Notes: generated by a model from the letters alone, not told the origin. 64,000 nt of DNA from Candidatus Electrothrix rattekaaiensis (GCA_032595675.1 JAVQMD010000002.1:558001-622000), one strand, 5' to 3'. Numbered from the stretch's first letter, positions 8,004 to 16,683 are shown. Numbers and translations: made by a program.

Positions 8004-8873
8004 ATGCAGGATAAACCGCTATTTCACGGGCGGCTGAAATACGATGTGTTTTTCAAGAAAATTTTTTATCAGAAACACATCCTGAAAGCTTTTCTTAATG
8101 CTGCATTAGCACCCGAATTGTCATCTCCCATTGTTGATCTTTCCTATGAACCCACAGAATTTATTATCACGGGACCGGCAAAGCTCATTCAGAAAACAAA
8201 GCATGATGTCATAGACGTTTTTTGCATCACCGAGCAGAATCAACGAATTCTTGTGGAACTGCAAAAAGGTACTGATGCACGGGCAATGGCACGGTTTCTT
8301 GATTATCAGTGCCGAAACTATTCCAGTCAATTTCAAACCGGCTCGGAATATAACGAAGTTCTTTCGTGCTACAGTATCTGCTGGTTCTTCGAGTTGCAGC
8401 CGCCTCATAAGCGAATCAAAGAAATTATCAGACTAACATCGGACTGCAAAAAAACAGCGTGGGATTTTGCTTGGGAGATCATCGCGCTCTATCCGAAAAA
8501 TATCCCTGAAAGCCATATTAAGCGGCAGCAGGTTAATCAGCTTGAAGAGTGGCTCCTTCTTGATGTTGTTCAGGACATGGACACAGCCCGTACAATGCAC
8601 GGGTTGTTGCGCACGCAGGAAGTCAAGGAGGCATTCAGTCAAATGGATTTATCAGACTTGTCTGAAGAGCAGATCCGGCGTATTATTTTTGAGGAACAAT
8701 ATGCGGAGAATGTAGATTTATATGAGGAAAAACTGCGCGAGCGGGAAAGAAAAAACAAGGTTGAGATCGCTAAAAAATTATTGGCGCAGGGTGTTCAGAT
8801 CGACGTTGTTGCCCGTTCGACCGGAATAGAAGCGCAGGAATTAGAGAAGATCAAGCAGTCATTAGGTCAATGA
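8004..8873 (+). CDS. Rpn-family recombination-promoting nuclease / PD-(D/E)XK transposase-like protein
   Basis: A 289-aa protein of the Rpn/PDDEXK_2 family. The N-terminal nuclease core shows LKYDVFFKKIFYQK, the acidic residue in HDVIDVFCIT, and ELQK in QRILVELQKG, which stands for the (D/E)XK motif. DYQCRNYSSQF and the STR-type helical region follow. The C-terminus (about 235-289) is a charged coiled coil rich in Glu and Lys ending in a helix-turn-helix-like QGVQIDVVARSTGIEAQEL. Family members such as E. coli RpnA are DNA endonucleases linked to recombination. The repeat element lies on both sides. Confidence 0.85.
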   Translation: MQDKPLFHGRLKYDVFFKKIFYQKHILKAFLNAALAPELSSPIVDLSYEPTEFIITGPAKLIQKTKHDVIDVFCITEQNQRILVELQKGTDARAMARFLDYQCRNYSSQFQTGSEYNEVLSCYSICWFFELQPPHKRIKEIIRLTSDCKKTAWDFAWEIIALYPKNIPESHIKRQQVNQLEEWLLLDVVQDMDTARTMHGLLRTQEVKEAFSQMDLSDLSEEQIRRIIFEEQYAENVDLYEEKLRERERKNKVEIAKKLLAQGVQIDVVARSTGIEAQELEKIKQSLGQ

Positions 8874-8890
8874 TTTCCGGTCAGATTAAA

Positions 8891-8949
8891 GAGTAGCCGG
8901 GTGGGCGGCTCCGCACAAAAAATGGGGCATGGAATGCATCCTGCAAGTC
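8891..8949. repeat. Intergenic repeat element, copy C
   Basis: Contains TAGCCGGGTGGGCGGCTCC, GCACAAAAAATGGGGC and ATGGAATGCATCCTGCAA. It aligns with copies A and B along most of its length and separates the Rpn gene from yajD. A shorter related piece, AAGCCGGGTAGGGCGCAGG, follows yajD at about 9314-9332. Confidence 0.6.
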
Positions 8950-8980
8950 TGTTATATTTTGCCGATCGAGATAAAATGAA

Positions 8981-9307
8981 ATGAAAAAACTTGATTATCG
9001 CAATCAGGCCTTGAAAATTCTGCCGTGGGTTTGTGCAAAGTGCGGTCGTGATTTTTCAGGCAAAAAACTTCGCGAGCTGACGGTCCATCACAAAGATCAT
9101 AATTATAAAAATAATCCTCCAGACGGCAGCAACTGGGAGCTGTTGTGCCTGTATTGTCATGATAACGAGCACTCCCGTTTTTTGGATGCCGAATGGTTGC
9201 CAACGCATAATGCAGATAACGAGAAAACAGCAACAGTATCCCAGACTCCTTTTGCAAACCTCGATAAACTGTTATCTGGCAAGAAAAATAGCAAATCAGA
9301 AGAATAA
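8981..9307 (+). CDS. yajD: YajD-family HNH nuclease
   Basis: A 108-aa protein close to E. coli YajD from end to end. It has the zinc pair CAKC at about residues 18-21, the HNH core LRELTVHHKDHNYKNNPPDGSNWELL, and the second zinc pair plus catalytic histidine in CLYCHDNEH. The family is predicted to nick or cut nucleic acid; no specific role is established. It follows copy C of the intergenic element and is followed by a partial copy. Confidence 0.88.
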   Translation: MKKLDYRNQALKILPWVCAKCGRDFSGKKLRELTVHHKDHNYKNNPPDGSNWELLCLYCHDNEHSRFLDAEWLPTHNADNEKTATVSQTPFANLDKLLSGKKNSKSEE

Positions 9308-9367
9308 ATATAACAAGCCGGGTAGGGCGCAGGAAAATTGTTTGACGCTGGCTTTTTCGGCGTAGAG

Positions 9368-9393
9368 TCCAGAATAGTCTGGAATCTTCCAGA
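9368..9393. promoter_or_regulatory. Three alternating half-sites upstream of trxA
   Basis: TCCAGA (9368-9373), TCTGGA (9378-9383) and TCCAGA (9388-9393) alternate in orientation with a constant 10-bp pitch, so all three face one side of the helix. The site lies about 135 bases before trxA. This is the form expected of an operator for a cooperative dimeric regulator; no regulator gene is adjacent. Confidence 0.5.
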
Positions 9394-9527
9394 TGAGTTC
9401 CCCAAGAGAAAGATACGATGAATTATTCTCAGTCAGTTGACTGAAACGTGGTTCCGTATTAATTTTGTTTTAATAGACCTTAAAACCTAACCAAAAGAAT
9501 AAAAAAGTTGAGAGAGGAGATTGTATT

Positions 9528-9857
9528 ATGGAAAGCGAACATGTCATCACTGTGAACGACGGTGAATTTGAGGCGAAAGTAGAAAAAAACGAACTGCCCT
9601 GCTTGGTGGATTTTTGGGCGCCGTGGTGCGGTCCCTGCAAGGCCATCGGCCCTGTTATTGAAGAATTGGCTGAAGAATTTGCCGGTAAAGTGCAGATCGC
9701 CAAGATGAATGTGGATGAAAGCCCGGCTACTCCGGGAAAATTCGGTATCAAGGCCATCCCGACCCTGATTTTGTTTAAAGACGGTGAAGCGGTTGACCGT
9801 ATCACCGGTGCTGTGGGCAAGGCCCAGCTCAAAGAGCTTATCAGCAAGGTATCCTGA
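9528..9857 (+). CDS. trxA: Thioredoxin
   Basis: A 109-aa thiol-disulfide reductant of the cytoplasm. It has the full thioredoxin signature LVDFWAPWCGPCKAI with the CGPC active site, the FGIKAIPTLILFKDGE loop with the cis-proline, and a final helix LKELISKV. A GAGGAG box lies just before the ATG. trxB follows after 84 bases, so the reductant and its reductase are probably co-transcribed. Confidence 0.97.
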   Translation: MESEHVITVNDGEFEAKVEKNELPCLVDFWAPWCGPCKAIGPVIEELAEEFAGKVQIAKMNVDESPATPGKFGIKAIPTLILFKDGEAVDRITGAVGKAQLKELISKVS

Positions 9858-9941
9858 TAAGCATCTTGTGGAGCAGGTATTGCCGGGGCGAATCTCTGTG
9901 TTCGCCCTTTCCGTTTTTTATATTTTTTTTAAATATTACCT

Positions 9942-10886
9942 ATGAAAAAAACAGACTATCAGCTTATCATCGTCGGTGGCGGACCAGCCGGATTGACAGC
10001 AGGAGTGTACGCTGCACGAGGTCGCCTGAACACCTTGCTTATAGAAAAAGGTGCTGTTGGCGGTCAGGTGCTACTGACAGATTGGGTGGATAATTATCCT
10101 GGTTTTTACGACGGTATCACGGGCTTTGAGTTGATGGACAAAATGACGGCCCATGTTGATCGTTTTGGTCTGGAGAAAAAAATTGCCGCTGTGACAGCAA
10201 TGGATCTTCAGGGCGAGCAAAAGAAAATCACCTTGGAATCAGGGGAAGAACTGACTGCGCAATCCGTCATCATCAGCACCGGTGCCAAGCCGAGAAAGCT
10301 TGATGTGCCCGGAGAAGAGGAGTTGCAGGGCAGGGGCGTTTCCTATTGTGCCACCTGTGACGCTCCGTTTTATCGGGACCAGGAGATCGCCGTGGTTGGC
10401 GGCGGCAACACAGCTGTGCAGGAGGCTCTGCATCTGACGAAATTCGCCTCCAAGGTCACAGTGATTCATCGACGTGATAGCCTGAGGGCCACCGCTATTT
10501 TGCAGGAAAAGGCCTTTGCCGAGAAAAAAATCGAGTTTATCTGGGACGCCCAGGTCAGCGAGATTGTCGGCAATGATGATGGGGTGGAGTCGCTCAATAT
10601 TCAGCATAATGACGACTCGACGTCCAACCTACCGGTTACCGGGATCTTTGTCCTGATCGGTGTGGTACCGAATAATGAAATGCTCCCTCTGGAACAGCTG
10701 GAAACCGATGAAGGTGGTTTTGTTTTCACCGATCATGAAATGTGTACCAAGCTACCCGGTGTCTACGCAGCCGGTGATATCCGCAGCAAGAACTCCCGCC
10801 AGATCATCAATGCTGCCGGTGAAGGGGCGACAGCAGAGCTTTCCGCAGAACATTATCTCAGTAACTTGGCCGATAACGCCGATTGA
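9942..10886 (+). CDS. trxB: Thioredoxin reductase
   Basis: A 314-aa flavoprotein that reduces thioredoxin with NADPH. It has the N-terminal FAD loop VGGGPAGLTAGVYAARG, the active-site YCATCDAPFY, the NADPH loop VVGGGNTAVQEAL with HRRD, and the C-terminal FAD motif PGVYAAGDI. The internal strand RDQEIAV follows the CxxC as usual. Paired with trxA immediately upstream. Confidence 0.96.
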   Translation: MKKTDYQLIIVGGGPAGLTAGVYAARGRLNTLLIEKGAVGGQVLLTDWVDNYPGFYDGITGFELMDKMTAHVDRFGLEKKIAAVTAMDLQGEQKKITLESGEELTAQSVIISTGAKPRKLDVPGEEELQGRGVSYCATCDAPFYRDQEIAVVGGGNTAVQEALHLTKFASKVTVIHRRDSLRATAILQEKAFAEKKIEFIWDAQVSEIVGNDDGVESLNIQHNDDSTSNLPVTGIFVLIGVVPNNEMLPLEQLETDEGGFVFTDHEMCTKLPGVYAAGDIRSKNSRQIINAAGEGATAELSAEHYLSNLADNAD

Positions 10887-10925
10887 AGCGGATACGGAGA
10901 AAGAACGGTTTGCATTTTTTTGAAA

Positions 10926-11120
10926 TTACAAGGCACTGGTGCTTTCATCTCCGGGAAGGGCAGGGCGAGCAGGATAACGTGCGTATCGACGTTTGGAAGC
11001 CTGTTGCCGTTTTTTGATATCTCGAAATATTCTTTTGATATCATATCCGAACTGTGCTGCATGGTTATCTCGTGCTTTGCGCACTTCGGTCACGATGGGG
11101 TTACAGATTGTTGTCTTCAT
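10926..11120 (-). CDS. Putative antitoxin partner of the PIN-domain protein
   Basis: A 64-aa basic protein (IVTEVRKARDNHAAQFGYD then a helical, Arg/Lys-rich tail) of a small family usually found next to PIN-domain genes of this type. It starts 20 bases inside the 3' end of the PIN gene, so the two are translationally coupled, with the toxin-like gene first. Function as an antitoxin is inferred from family and position only. Confidence 0.65.
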   Translation of the reverse strand: MKTTICNPIVTEVRKARDNHAAQFGYDIKRIFRDIKKRQQASKRRYARYPARPALPGDESTSAL

Positions 11121-11595
11121 AATCGGACTCCATTAATTCATCAGGTGTGCAGATGATCGTCGGTTCATAACCGGCGTTTCGGCAGACTTTGTCGATTTGC
11201 GACCGCATGGTCGCATTAGCAATGTGTCGACAGTTCCATGTTACCAGATATTCCACCCCGTTTGTAACAGCAATTGCAATATGACCGGCATCTTCTACCG
11301 CCTTTTGGGGGATTGCACCGGAGTCTATCAGTTGCTGGGCCAACGCCGCCGCTTCTTCGGAGGCATCAAGAAGGGTTACGGATTCGAGTGCAGTCAGTCG
11401 GGCATGAGCGGCATCAGTATCACCGGTAGCTGCTTCGGATATAACCAGTTCCGAAGCGACCAGCTCAAATCGGTCTGTCGCATCACGCCACCATTCACGG
11501 GTAGTCTGCTGGTTTCCGGCAATCACAACATCACGGGAAGGCCATGCTGTCAGGTAACTGACCACAGTGGTTTCGATATAGACTTTGGGTTTCAT
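11101..11595 (-). CDS. PIN-domain (VapC-like) ribonuclease toxin
   Basis: A ~164-aa PIN-fold protein. Visible acidic positions are the YIETTVVSYL strand (Glu where many VapC have Asp), SELVISEAATGD in the middle, DAGHIAIAVTNGVEYLVTWN, and a C-terminal CTPDEL. These match the Mg-dependent RNase site of PIN toxins. The start at 11595 (MKPKVYIE) is preferred because homology begins there. It is followed by an overlapping 64-aa gene, the likely antitoxin. It lies only 20 bases downstream of livH on the same strand. Confidence 0.82.
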   Translation of the reverse strand: MKPKVYIETTVVSYLTAWPSRDVVIAGNQQTTREWWRDATDRFELVASELVISEAATGDTDAAHARLTALESVTLLDASEEAAALAQQLIDSGAIPQKAVEDAGHIAIAVTNGVEYLVTWNCRHIANATMRSQIDKVCRNAGYEPTIICTPDELMESDYEDNNL

Positions 11596-11614
11596 ACGTT
11601 GGACTCCTTCTGTT

Positions 11615-12529
11615 TTACAGTCTGAGCTGGGTACTGTGCGCCATCCCAAAAAATCCCCGTGGCCGGAAGGTCAGAATAATCAGGATGATGGTGTAGGCGA
11701 TGAGATCGCGGAAGGTCGACGGAAAGACCATAGCCGTGAAGATCTCAATGGCTCCCAGAAGATAACCGGCCAGAGCCGCTCCCATGATTGACCCCCTCCC
11801 TCCGAGAATAGCCGCAACAAATGCCTTCCAGCCGAGCAGAATACCCATATAGGGATCCAGTACCGGATATGCCTGCCCATATAAAATACCCGCAACCGAG
11901 GCCAAACCAGCACCGATGGCAAAGGTCAGCGGGGCCAGGACGTTAATGGATACGCCCATAAGGGGTACAGCCTGAAAATCATAGGACATGGCCCGCATAG
12001 CCATTCCCCATTTGGTTTTTTGGATAAAAGTGTGCAAGGCCAGCATGAGGATCAGAGAGACCACAATGATCAGTATTTTAACATTGGTAAAGTAGATCCC
12101 GCCGACATTATAGCTGACCGACTCTATCAGGGTGGGGAAGCTGAGCCGCTTGGCCCCGAGAATGATCAGGTTGCCTGTTTCAAAGATGATGCCGATCATC
12201 AGGCCAGTGATGGCGGCGGAGGCTCTGGGGGCACCCCGTAAGGGGCGGTATCCCACTACTTCGACAAAAACACCGACCCAGGCCGTAAGAAACATGGTCA
12301 CGGCAACCGTGAACAGGAAGATCATCCAGCCCGGCATGATTGCGCCGAATAAGGCTAGGAGCAGAGTGGCGATGCCGAATCCAATATAGGTACCCACCAT
12401 GAAGATATCTCCATGGGCAAAGTTAAACAGCATCAGTACGCCGTAGACCATAGAATAGCCGATAGAGATGACAGCATAAAAGCTGCCCCACTGCAAAGCG
12501 TTAATCAGGTTCTGGAGGAAATATTCCAT
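11615..12529 (-). CDS. livH: Branched-chain amino-acid ABC transporter permease (LivH type), apparently orphan
   Basis: A 304-aa inner-membrane permease with about eight hydrophobic segments. The N-terminal ALQWGSFYAVISIGYSMVYGVLMLFNFAHGD and the C-terminal GRGSIMGAALAGYLLGAIE (the ATPase-coupling region) are diagnostic. LivH normally works with LivM, two ATPases and a binding protein. None of those genes is present: upstream is a gene-free 350 bp and downstream is a PIN toxin-antitoxin pair. Either the partners lie elsewhere or the operon has been cut. Confidence 0.88.
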   Translation of the reverse strand: MEYFLQNLINALQWGSFYAVISIGYSMVYGVLMLFNFAHGDIFMVGTYIGFGIATLLLALFGAIMPGWMIFLFTVAVTMFLTAWVGVFVEVVGYRPLRGAPRASAAITGLMIGIIFETGNLIILGAKRLSFPTLIESVSYNVGGIYFTNVKILIIVVSLILMLALHTFIQKTKWGMAMRAMSYDFQAVPLMGVSINVLAPLTFAIGAGLASVAGILYGQAYPVLDPYMGILLGWKAFVAAILGGRGSIMGAALAGYLLGAIEIFTAMVFPSTFRDLIAYTIILIILTFRPRGFFGMAHSTQLRL

Positions 12530-12886
12530 TATATTAATGCTCCTAGGGCTCCTATAGAGAGAAAGATGTTCGCATGGTGACGAACTCTGAAATGATTCAC
12601 ATATTCAAGGAATATACCATACAAGAAAAGCCCTTGCATGAGGAAAGGCGAGAGGGCGTAGAAAAGGATTTTCAGGTTCAAGCAGTACGTCGAAGAGAAG
12701 AAAAATGACGAAAAGTGATTAAAGATGACTTTTTTTATTTTTTATAAATCCAGGTGCTTGAGTGTTAAAAAGATCAGTAAAACAAAGAGACGCTTGCTTT
12801 TACGCTTGCTTTATGATGGGGGATAGGGTAAAAAGTAGCCGTTTTGGTATCAGTACAATCTCCCTAATTATACGAGGAAAAGAAGT
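12530..12886. other. Intergenic region between divergent livH and SleB-like gene
   Basis: 357 bases with no coding frame. It must hold promoters for both divergent genes. The only structure I see is a near-direct repeat ACGCTTGCTTT at about 12789-12813; the same string recurs upstream of the OB-fold-like gene near 35150. A T-rich stretch lies at 12728-12745. Confidence 0.5.
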
Positions 12887-13252
12887 ATGAGTTTTCTTGA
12901 AGGATTACTTTGGCTCACGCTTAATGTCTATCATGAAGCCCGGAGCGAGCCGCAAATAGGACAGCTTGCTGTTGCCCATGTCACGCTGAACCGGGCAAGC
13001 CAAAATAAAAGAACCGTAGAGCAGACTGTCACTGCACCGCGCCAATTCAGCTGGACGTTTTTGCAGAAGTCCTATATGCCCAAGGAGGGAGATGCCTTTG
13101 TCGATTGTCTCCAGACAGCAATGAAGGCGATGACCACACCTGATTTTACAGATGGTGCCACCTTTTATCATCGTGAAGATGTGCATCCGAAATGGGCCGG
13201 ACAAAAAAATTATGTTGCTCAGTACGGAGAACATATTTTTTATCGAAATTAG
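12887..13252 (+). CDS. SleB-like cell-wall hydrolase (Hydrolase_2 domain)
   Basis: A 121-aa protein that is almost entirely a Hydrolase_2 domain: LNVYHEARSEP with the catalytic-type glutamate, AVAHVTLNR, QFSWTF, and GATFYHREDVHPKW with the closing histidine region. Relatives cut peptidoglycan as lytic transglycosylase-type enzymes. No signal peptide is visible, which is unusual for a wall hydrolase; it may be cytoplasmic or need holin-like export as phage enzymes do. A GAGGAAAAGAAG box precedes the ATG. Confidence 0.8.
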   Translation: MSFLEGLLWLTLNVYHEARSEPQIGQLAVAHVTLNRASQNKRTVEQTVTAPRQFSWTFLQKSYMPKEGDAFVDCLQTAMKAMTTPDFTDGATFYHREDVHPKWAGQKNYVAQYGEHIFYRN

Positions 13253-13272
13253 CCGACACCCTGATTTTTTTT

Positions 13273-13308
13273 AAAAGCTGTTCCGTATGTGCGAAACAGC
13301 TTTTTTTA
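13273..13308. terminator. Bidirectional intrinsic terminator
   Basis: AAAAGCTGTT (13273-13282) pairs with AACAGCTTTT (13295-13304), with a T-run on the plus side and an A-rich flank for the minus side. It sits between the convergent SleB-like and L,D-transpeptidase-like genes. Confidence 0.85.
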
Positions 13309-14133
13309 TCTCTCCTGATGATCCTTCTCTTTCTGTATCAATACCCAACGTTTCCGTATCCACTCATTTTGTTCATCCTCAAAGACGTATCGGCCTCTAG
13401 CGGTAGATATGGTTGGTACCTGTCGAGTCTGCTCAAAGGCATTATATCCGGCAACCAGATTTGACCAAAAATCGTACCAAGGGGAATAACGATATTTGAC
13501 CAAGTTATCACGTGTCATGGGAAAGGGGAAAATATGGATGCCGAATTGTTCCTGCCCCTGAAGAAAGGCCTGATACGCCAGAAGATAGATCTCCTCTATC
13601 TGTTCATTGCCCATTGCAAAGCATCCCTGTGAGACGCAATTGCCATGGACCATGATGGCACTGCCTGTGCAACGTCTTTCTGTATCGTATCTGTTCGGAT
13701 ATCCGATGTTGAAAGAGAGGTGAAATCTGCTTTTTGGATTCATCTGCTCGGCAGAGACGGTGTAAAAACCTTCTGGGCTTTGCCAATCTCCTTCAGCAAG
13801 TTTCGGGCCTACATATCCTGAGTAGCTGCAAATAGGATAGGTTTTAAAAAGTCTGAATTGTCCCCTACTGTACAGCCACAGTTCAAGCTGCTTCGAGAGT
13901 TTGAAGATACGCATAAAGACTGGCTGCCCAAGTCGCAGGCCTTTACGGGCGAGCTCTTTTTTTACCCTTGGTTCCGCTTGGGTCATGAGGTGCTCCGCCT
14001 TGGGGGTTGTGGGCACGGGAGGGGGCTGCTGGTTGAGCTGTGCAGCTGTGGCGGAAGGGGGGAAAAAGACAATCCATGCTGCACAAAGAGCAAGGAAGGT
14101 ATAGCAGGTGAGATGGCCTGTCATTGTGCGCAT
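13306..14133 (-). CDS. L,D-transpeptidase-family protein (YafK/DpaA-like)
   Basis: A 275-aa exported protein: a signal peptide (MTGHLTCYTFLALCAAWIVFF then SATAAQ), a short Pro-rich linker and a YkuD-type domain (about 70-200). The catalytic signature is visible as IMVHGNCVSQGCFAMGNEQIEEIY, with the His-Gly and the Ser-x-Gly-Cys. The order and the PICSYSGYVGPKLAEGDWQSPEGFY lead-in match the YafK/LdtF group, which in E. coli detaches Braun lipoprotein from peptidoglycan rather than cross-linking. An AAGGGA box precedes the ATG at 14133. Confidence 0.82.
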   Translation of the reverse strand: MRTMTGHLTCYTFLALCAAWIVFFPPSATAAQLNQQPPPVPTTPKAEHLMTQAEPRVKKELARKGLRLGQPVFMRIFKLSKQLELWLYSRGQFRLFKTYPICSYSGYVGPKLAEGDWQSPEGFYTVSAEQMNPKSRFHLSFNIGYPNRYDTERRCTGSAIMVHGNCVSQGCFAMGNEQIEEIYLLAYQAFLQGQEQFGIHIFPFPMTRDNLVKYRYSPWYDFWSNLVAGYNAFEQTRQVPTISTARGRYVFEDEQNEWIRKRWVLIQKEKDHQER

Positions 14134-14178
14134 GATGAATATCCCTTTTGGGCGATGTGTAGTAAAAATATTTCCGGG

Positions 14179-15354
14179 TTACGATGTAGCATCTTTTTCT
14201 GCCTGCGCTTTGGCATAGGCTGTGGCAGCGCATTCATTTTTACCGATATCCAGCTCTTCCGCTCGGTCACTGTCCACCTGCTCTTTATTGGCATTAATTA
14301 ATCTGATAATGGCATATTCTTCTGGTTGATCCCGCATGTTATCTCGGATGAACTGAATAAAATCGGCCTCGCTTGCAATAGAATAAATGTCTTTATTCCG
14401 TTCAATGGCATCTCCGAGGGAGGTCGTAAAAATTAGCTCGTTATTTGCCTCTTCCCAATTCATATAATGGCCTGGGAGAATCGCAAGGTTTCTATCGAGT
14501 TCTTTTATCATGGCGATTGAGTTATAGAGCAGGGTTGCCCAAGCAGCAGCTTGTCCACCAAGATCAGGGCGGCCCACTGAGGAGATAAAGACAGTATCAC
14601 CGGAAATCATGTAGCGGTCGTTGATAATATACGAAGTAGAGCCTAGCGTGTGGCCTGGGGTACACAGTACTTTGACTGTCGGGCTGCTGTCGCTGTCTGC
14701 AAAAAGATGTATCTCGCCATCGACAACCGGTGTGTATGGATTCTTTGAATCGCCGAAATCCCCTTGGTTAGCGTAGAATATGGCACCTGTTTTTTCGGCG
14801 ATCATTCTGGATCCAGAGATATAGTCTGCTTGAAGATGGGTCTCAAAGGTTTTGATGATGGTACATTCCCTCTCGGCAGCAAAATCAAGATAGAAATTCA
14901 TATTGCGTGAGGGGTCGAACAGTATCATCTCGTTATTATGGAGGAGTCCGTAGGAACATGAGGCTTTTCCCGGTCGGATAAACTGATAGAGTTGGTAGCC
15001 GTCTTTATCGGTTACTAATTTAGGTACCAGCATGTTGCCCCAGCTTTTGAAACCACCTGATAAATAGCCCACATCTGTAAAGCCGTTTTTACTCAGAATT
15101 TCAGCAACATATTTTGCAGACCCTTCTTTTGCACAGACAATACGAATGCGACGATCAAAGGGAACGCGTTCGACTGACTCCTTTTCCGCCTCCATAAAAT
15201 CATAATAGGAGACGTTATGAAGTTCAAAAGAATACGGAGACTCTATATGAAAACGAGAAAAATCTTTTTCATTACGAACATCAAGGACAATAATGTCTTC
15301 TTTATCTGTGAGCCAGTGAAACAGATCAATTGCTTGGTAGCTGTAAATTGCCAT
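14179..15354 (-). CDS. Rhodanese-persulfide dioxygenase (ETHE1-like) fusion
   Basis: A 391-aa fusion. Residues 1-110 form a rhodanese domain with active-site cysteine C74 (VCAKEGSAK). Residues ~120-330 form a metallo-beta-lactamase fold of the ETHE1 type (THLQADYISG, TPGHTLGS, SGDTVF, GRPDLGG). ETHE1 persulfide dioxygenases bind one iron through the first His of HxHxDH, a later His and an Asp; these are kept as H173, H235 and D253. The HxHxDH motif itself reads HLQADY, so the second-site positions are Gln175 and Tyr178. The order (rhodanese first) is the reverse of the better known dioxygenase-rhodanese fusions. A role in sulfane-sulfur handling is likely. AGGAG precedes the start. Confidence 0.8.
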   Translation of the reverse strand: MAIYSYQAIDLFHWLTDKEDIIVLDVRNEKDFSRFHIESPYSFELHNVSYYDFMEAEKESVERVPFDRRIRIVCAKEGSAKYVAEILSKNGFTDVGYLSGGFKSWGNMLVPKLVTDKDGYQLYQFIRPGKASCSYGLLHNNEMILFDPSRNMNFYLDFAAERECTIIKTFETHLQADYISGSRMIAEKTGAIFYANQGDFGDSKNPYTPVVDGEIHLFADSDSSPTVKVLCTPGHTLGSTSYIINDRYMISGDTVFISSVGRPDLGGQAAAWATLLYNSIAMIKELDRNLAILPGHYMNWEEANNELIFTTSLGDAIERNKDIYSIASEADFIQFIRDNMRDQPEEYAIIRLINANKEQVDSDRAEELDIGKNECAATAYAKAQAEKDATS

Positions 15355-15999
15355 TGAAAACTCCTAGTAATGTTCTGTAGAGAGTAAACCCGTTACAGAG
15401 GGAAGACGGTTCTGCGTGAGCAATATATGCATAGAGTGTAACCGAAGAGTAATATCCCGAATTTTTCTTCGGTTTTCAACCAAAAACTCTGTATATCTAT
15501 AAAAAGTTAGTTTTTTGTGACTAACGGATTGAATTCTCATTTTTTTGAAATGTATCTTCATTATTAAGATTGATGAACTCAATTCTTGAACACCTGTCAG
15601 TAACATGATATGCTCATCGCAATGGTATGTTGTAAGGATGTTTTTGAATATTCTGTTTTTTGTGTTTTGGTTATCTAGTTGTTTTTAGGAAGGAGGGCGA
15701 TGGTGCAACATGTTAATATTAAGTTGTGTTTTTTAAACCCTCTGTGTAAAATTGGATATATGTTTTGTATCCTCTTCAAATCTCAGGGTAGTTCCCGTTA
15801 ACGTGAATTTACTAATGCGCAAGTTCAAGAGGTCGCGGCGCGGCAAAATGTCCTTGAGTATGTTTTGCCCTTATTCTTGGAGAGAGAGGACGGAAAGGCT
15901 GGGGAGGATGGAGGTGTTGAGTCGTCTTCGCTGTTAACAAGGCCGAAATGGAATGTGTAATGCATTCTCTATATTATATCATATCTCACGGAGAAAAAA
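15355..15999. other. AT-rich intergenic region
   Basis: 645 bases between the divergent rhodanese fusion and bacteriohemerythrin genes. Short open frames (about 60 and 80 codons) have no start signal or recognisable sequence and I do not call them. It should contain both promoters; no repeat or hairpin stands out. Confidence 0.5.
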
Positions 16000-16407
16000 A
16001 TGCTTTATCCTTGGAAAGATGAATACAGCGTAGGAGTTTCACGTTTTGATAACCATCATAAAAAGCTTTTTGATATTGCCAATCAGCTGCATGAGATGAT
16101 GAAAAGCGGAAAAGGTGAGGATGTTATTGAACCTGTTCTCAGAGAACTGATTGATTATACCAAATACCATCTTGCCGAAGAAGAAAAAACGATGGAAAGA
16201 ATTGGGTACTCCAATATCACCAATCATAAGCGAGCCCACATCATTTTTAGCGAACAGCTTAATAGTGCCATGCTTGAAATAGAAAAAGGGCGGACTACCT
16301 TTGTGGTGATCAAGGTTGCGCGAACGGTTATTGACTGGTTGATTGACCATATTTTCGGTATTGATAAAAAGTACACTGCTGAGATGAACGCAGCTGGGAT
16401 AAATTGA
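16000..16407 (+). CDS. Bacteriohemerythrin
   Basis: A 135-aa di-iron O2-binding protein. The ligands appear in order: the early FDNHHKKLFDIAN, HLAEEEKTM (His and Glu), HKRAH, and WLIDHIFGID. Single-domain bacterial hemerythrins bind O2 reversibly in the cytoplasm and are common in microaerophilic or O2-exposed anaerobes, for O2 sensing, storage or scavenging. The start has a GGAG-type box in CACGGAGAAAAAA. It precedes the large sensor-kinase cluster, so an O2-related role there is possible but unproven. Confidence 0.93.
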   Translation: MLYPWKDEYSVGVSRFDNHHKKLFDIANQLHEMMKSGKGEDVIEPVLRELIDYTKYHLAEEEKTMERIGYSNITNHKRAHIIFSEQLNSAMLEIEKGRTTFVVIKVARTVIDWLIDHIFGIDKKYTAEMNAAGIN

Positions 16408-16683
16408 TAATCCATCAGAGAACCGTCAGTTGGGTTGTCTGAAATTTTTTTCCAGATGTTATGGGGCAGTTTTCAGGCATTCTTGGTGATTGCCCCGATT
16501 TTTTGAGTGAATTTCCGGTATTAAGAACGCCGGATTCGTTTCCCTGTTTCAACTTCTGCAGCATTGCTGTAGACAGCTGCTCGGCTCTTTGTTCCGCCCG
16601 ATTCCTGAGGCTGTGTCTTAAACTGAGACGGAGCGAGGCGGAAGTGTCGCTCTACTGCTTCTCATTTACGACTCTTCACTCCT

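Noticed and set aside
6841-8949. Integron attC sites
   Set aside because: The elements fold into hairpins but lack GTTRRRY-type core sites, and no integrase is in the window.
15364-15606. 80-codon minus-strand frame
   Set aside because: No ribosome site, no recognisable sequence, AT-rich and between divergent promoters.
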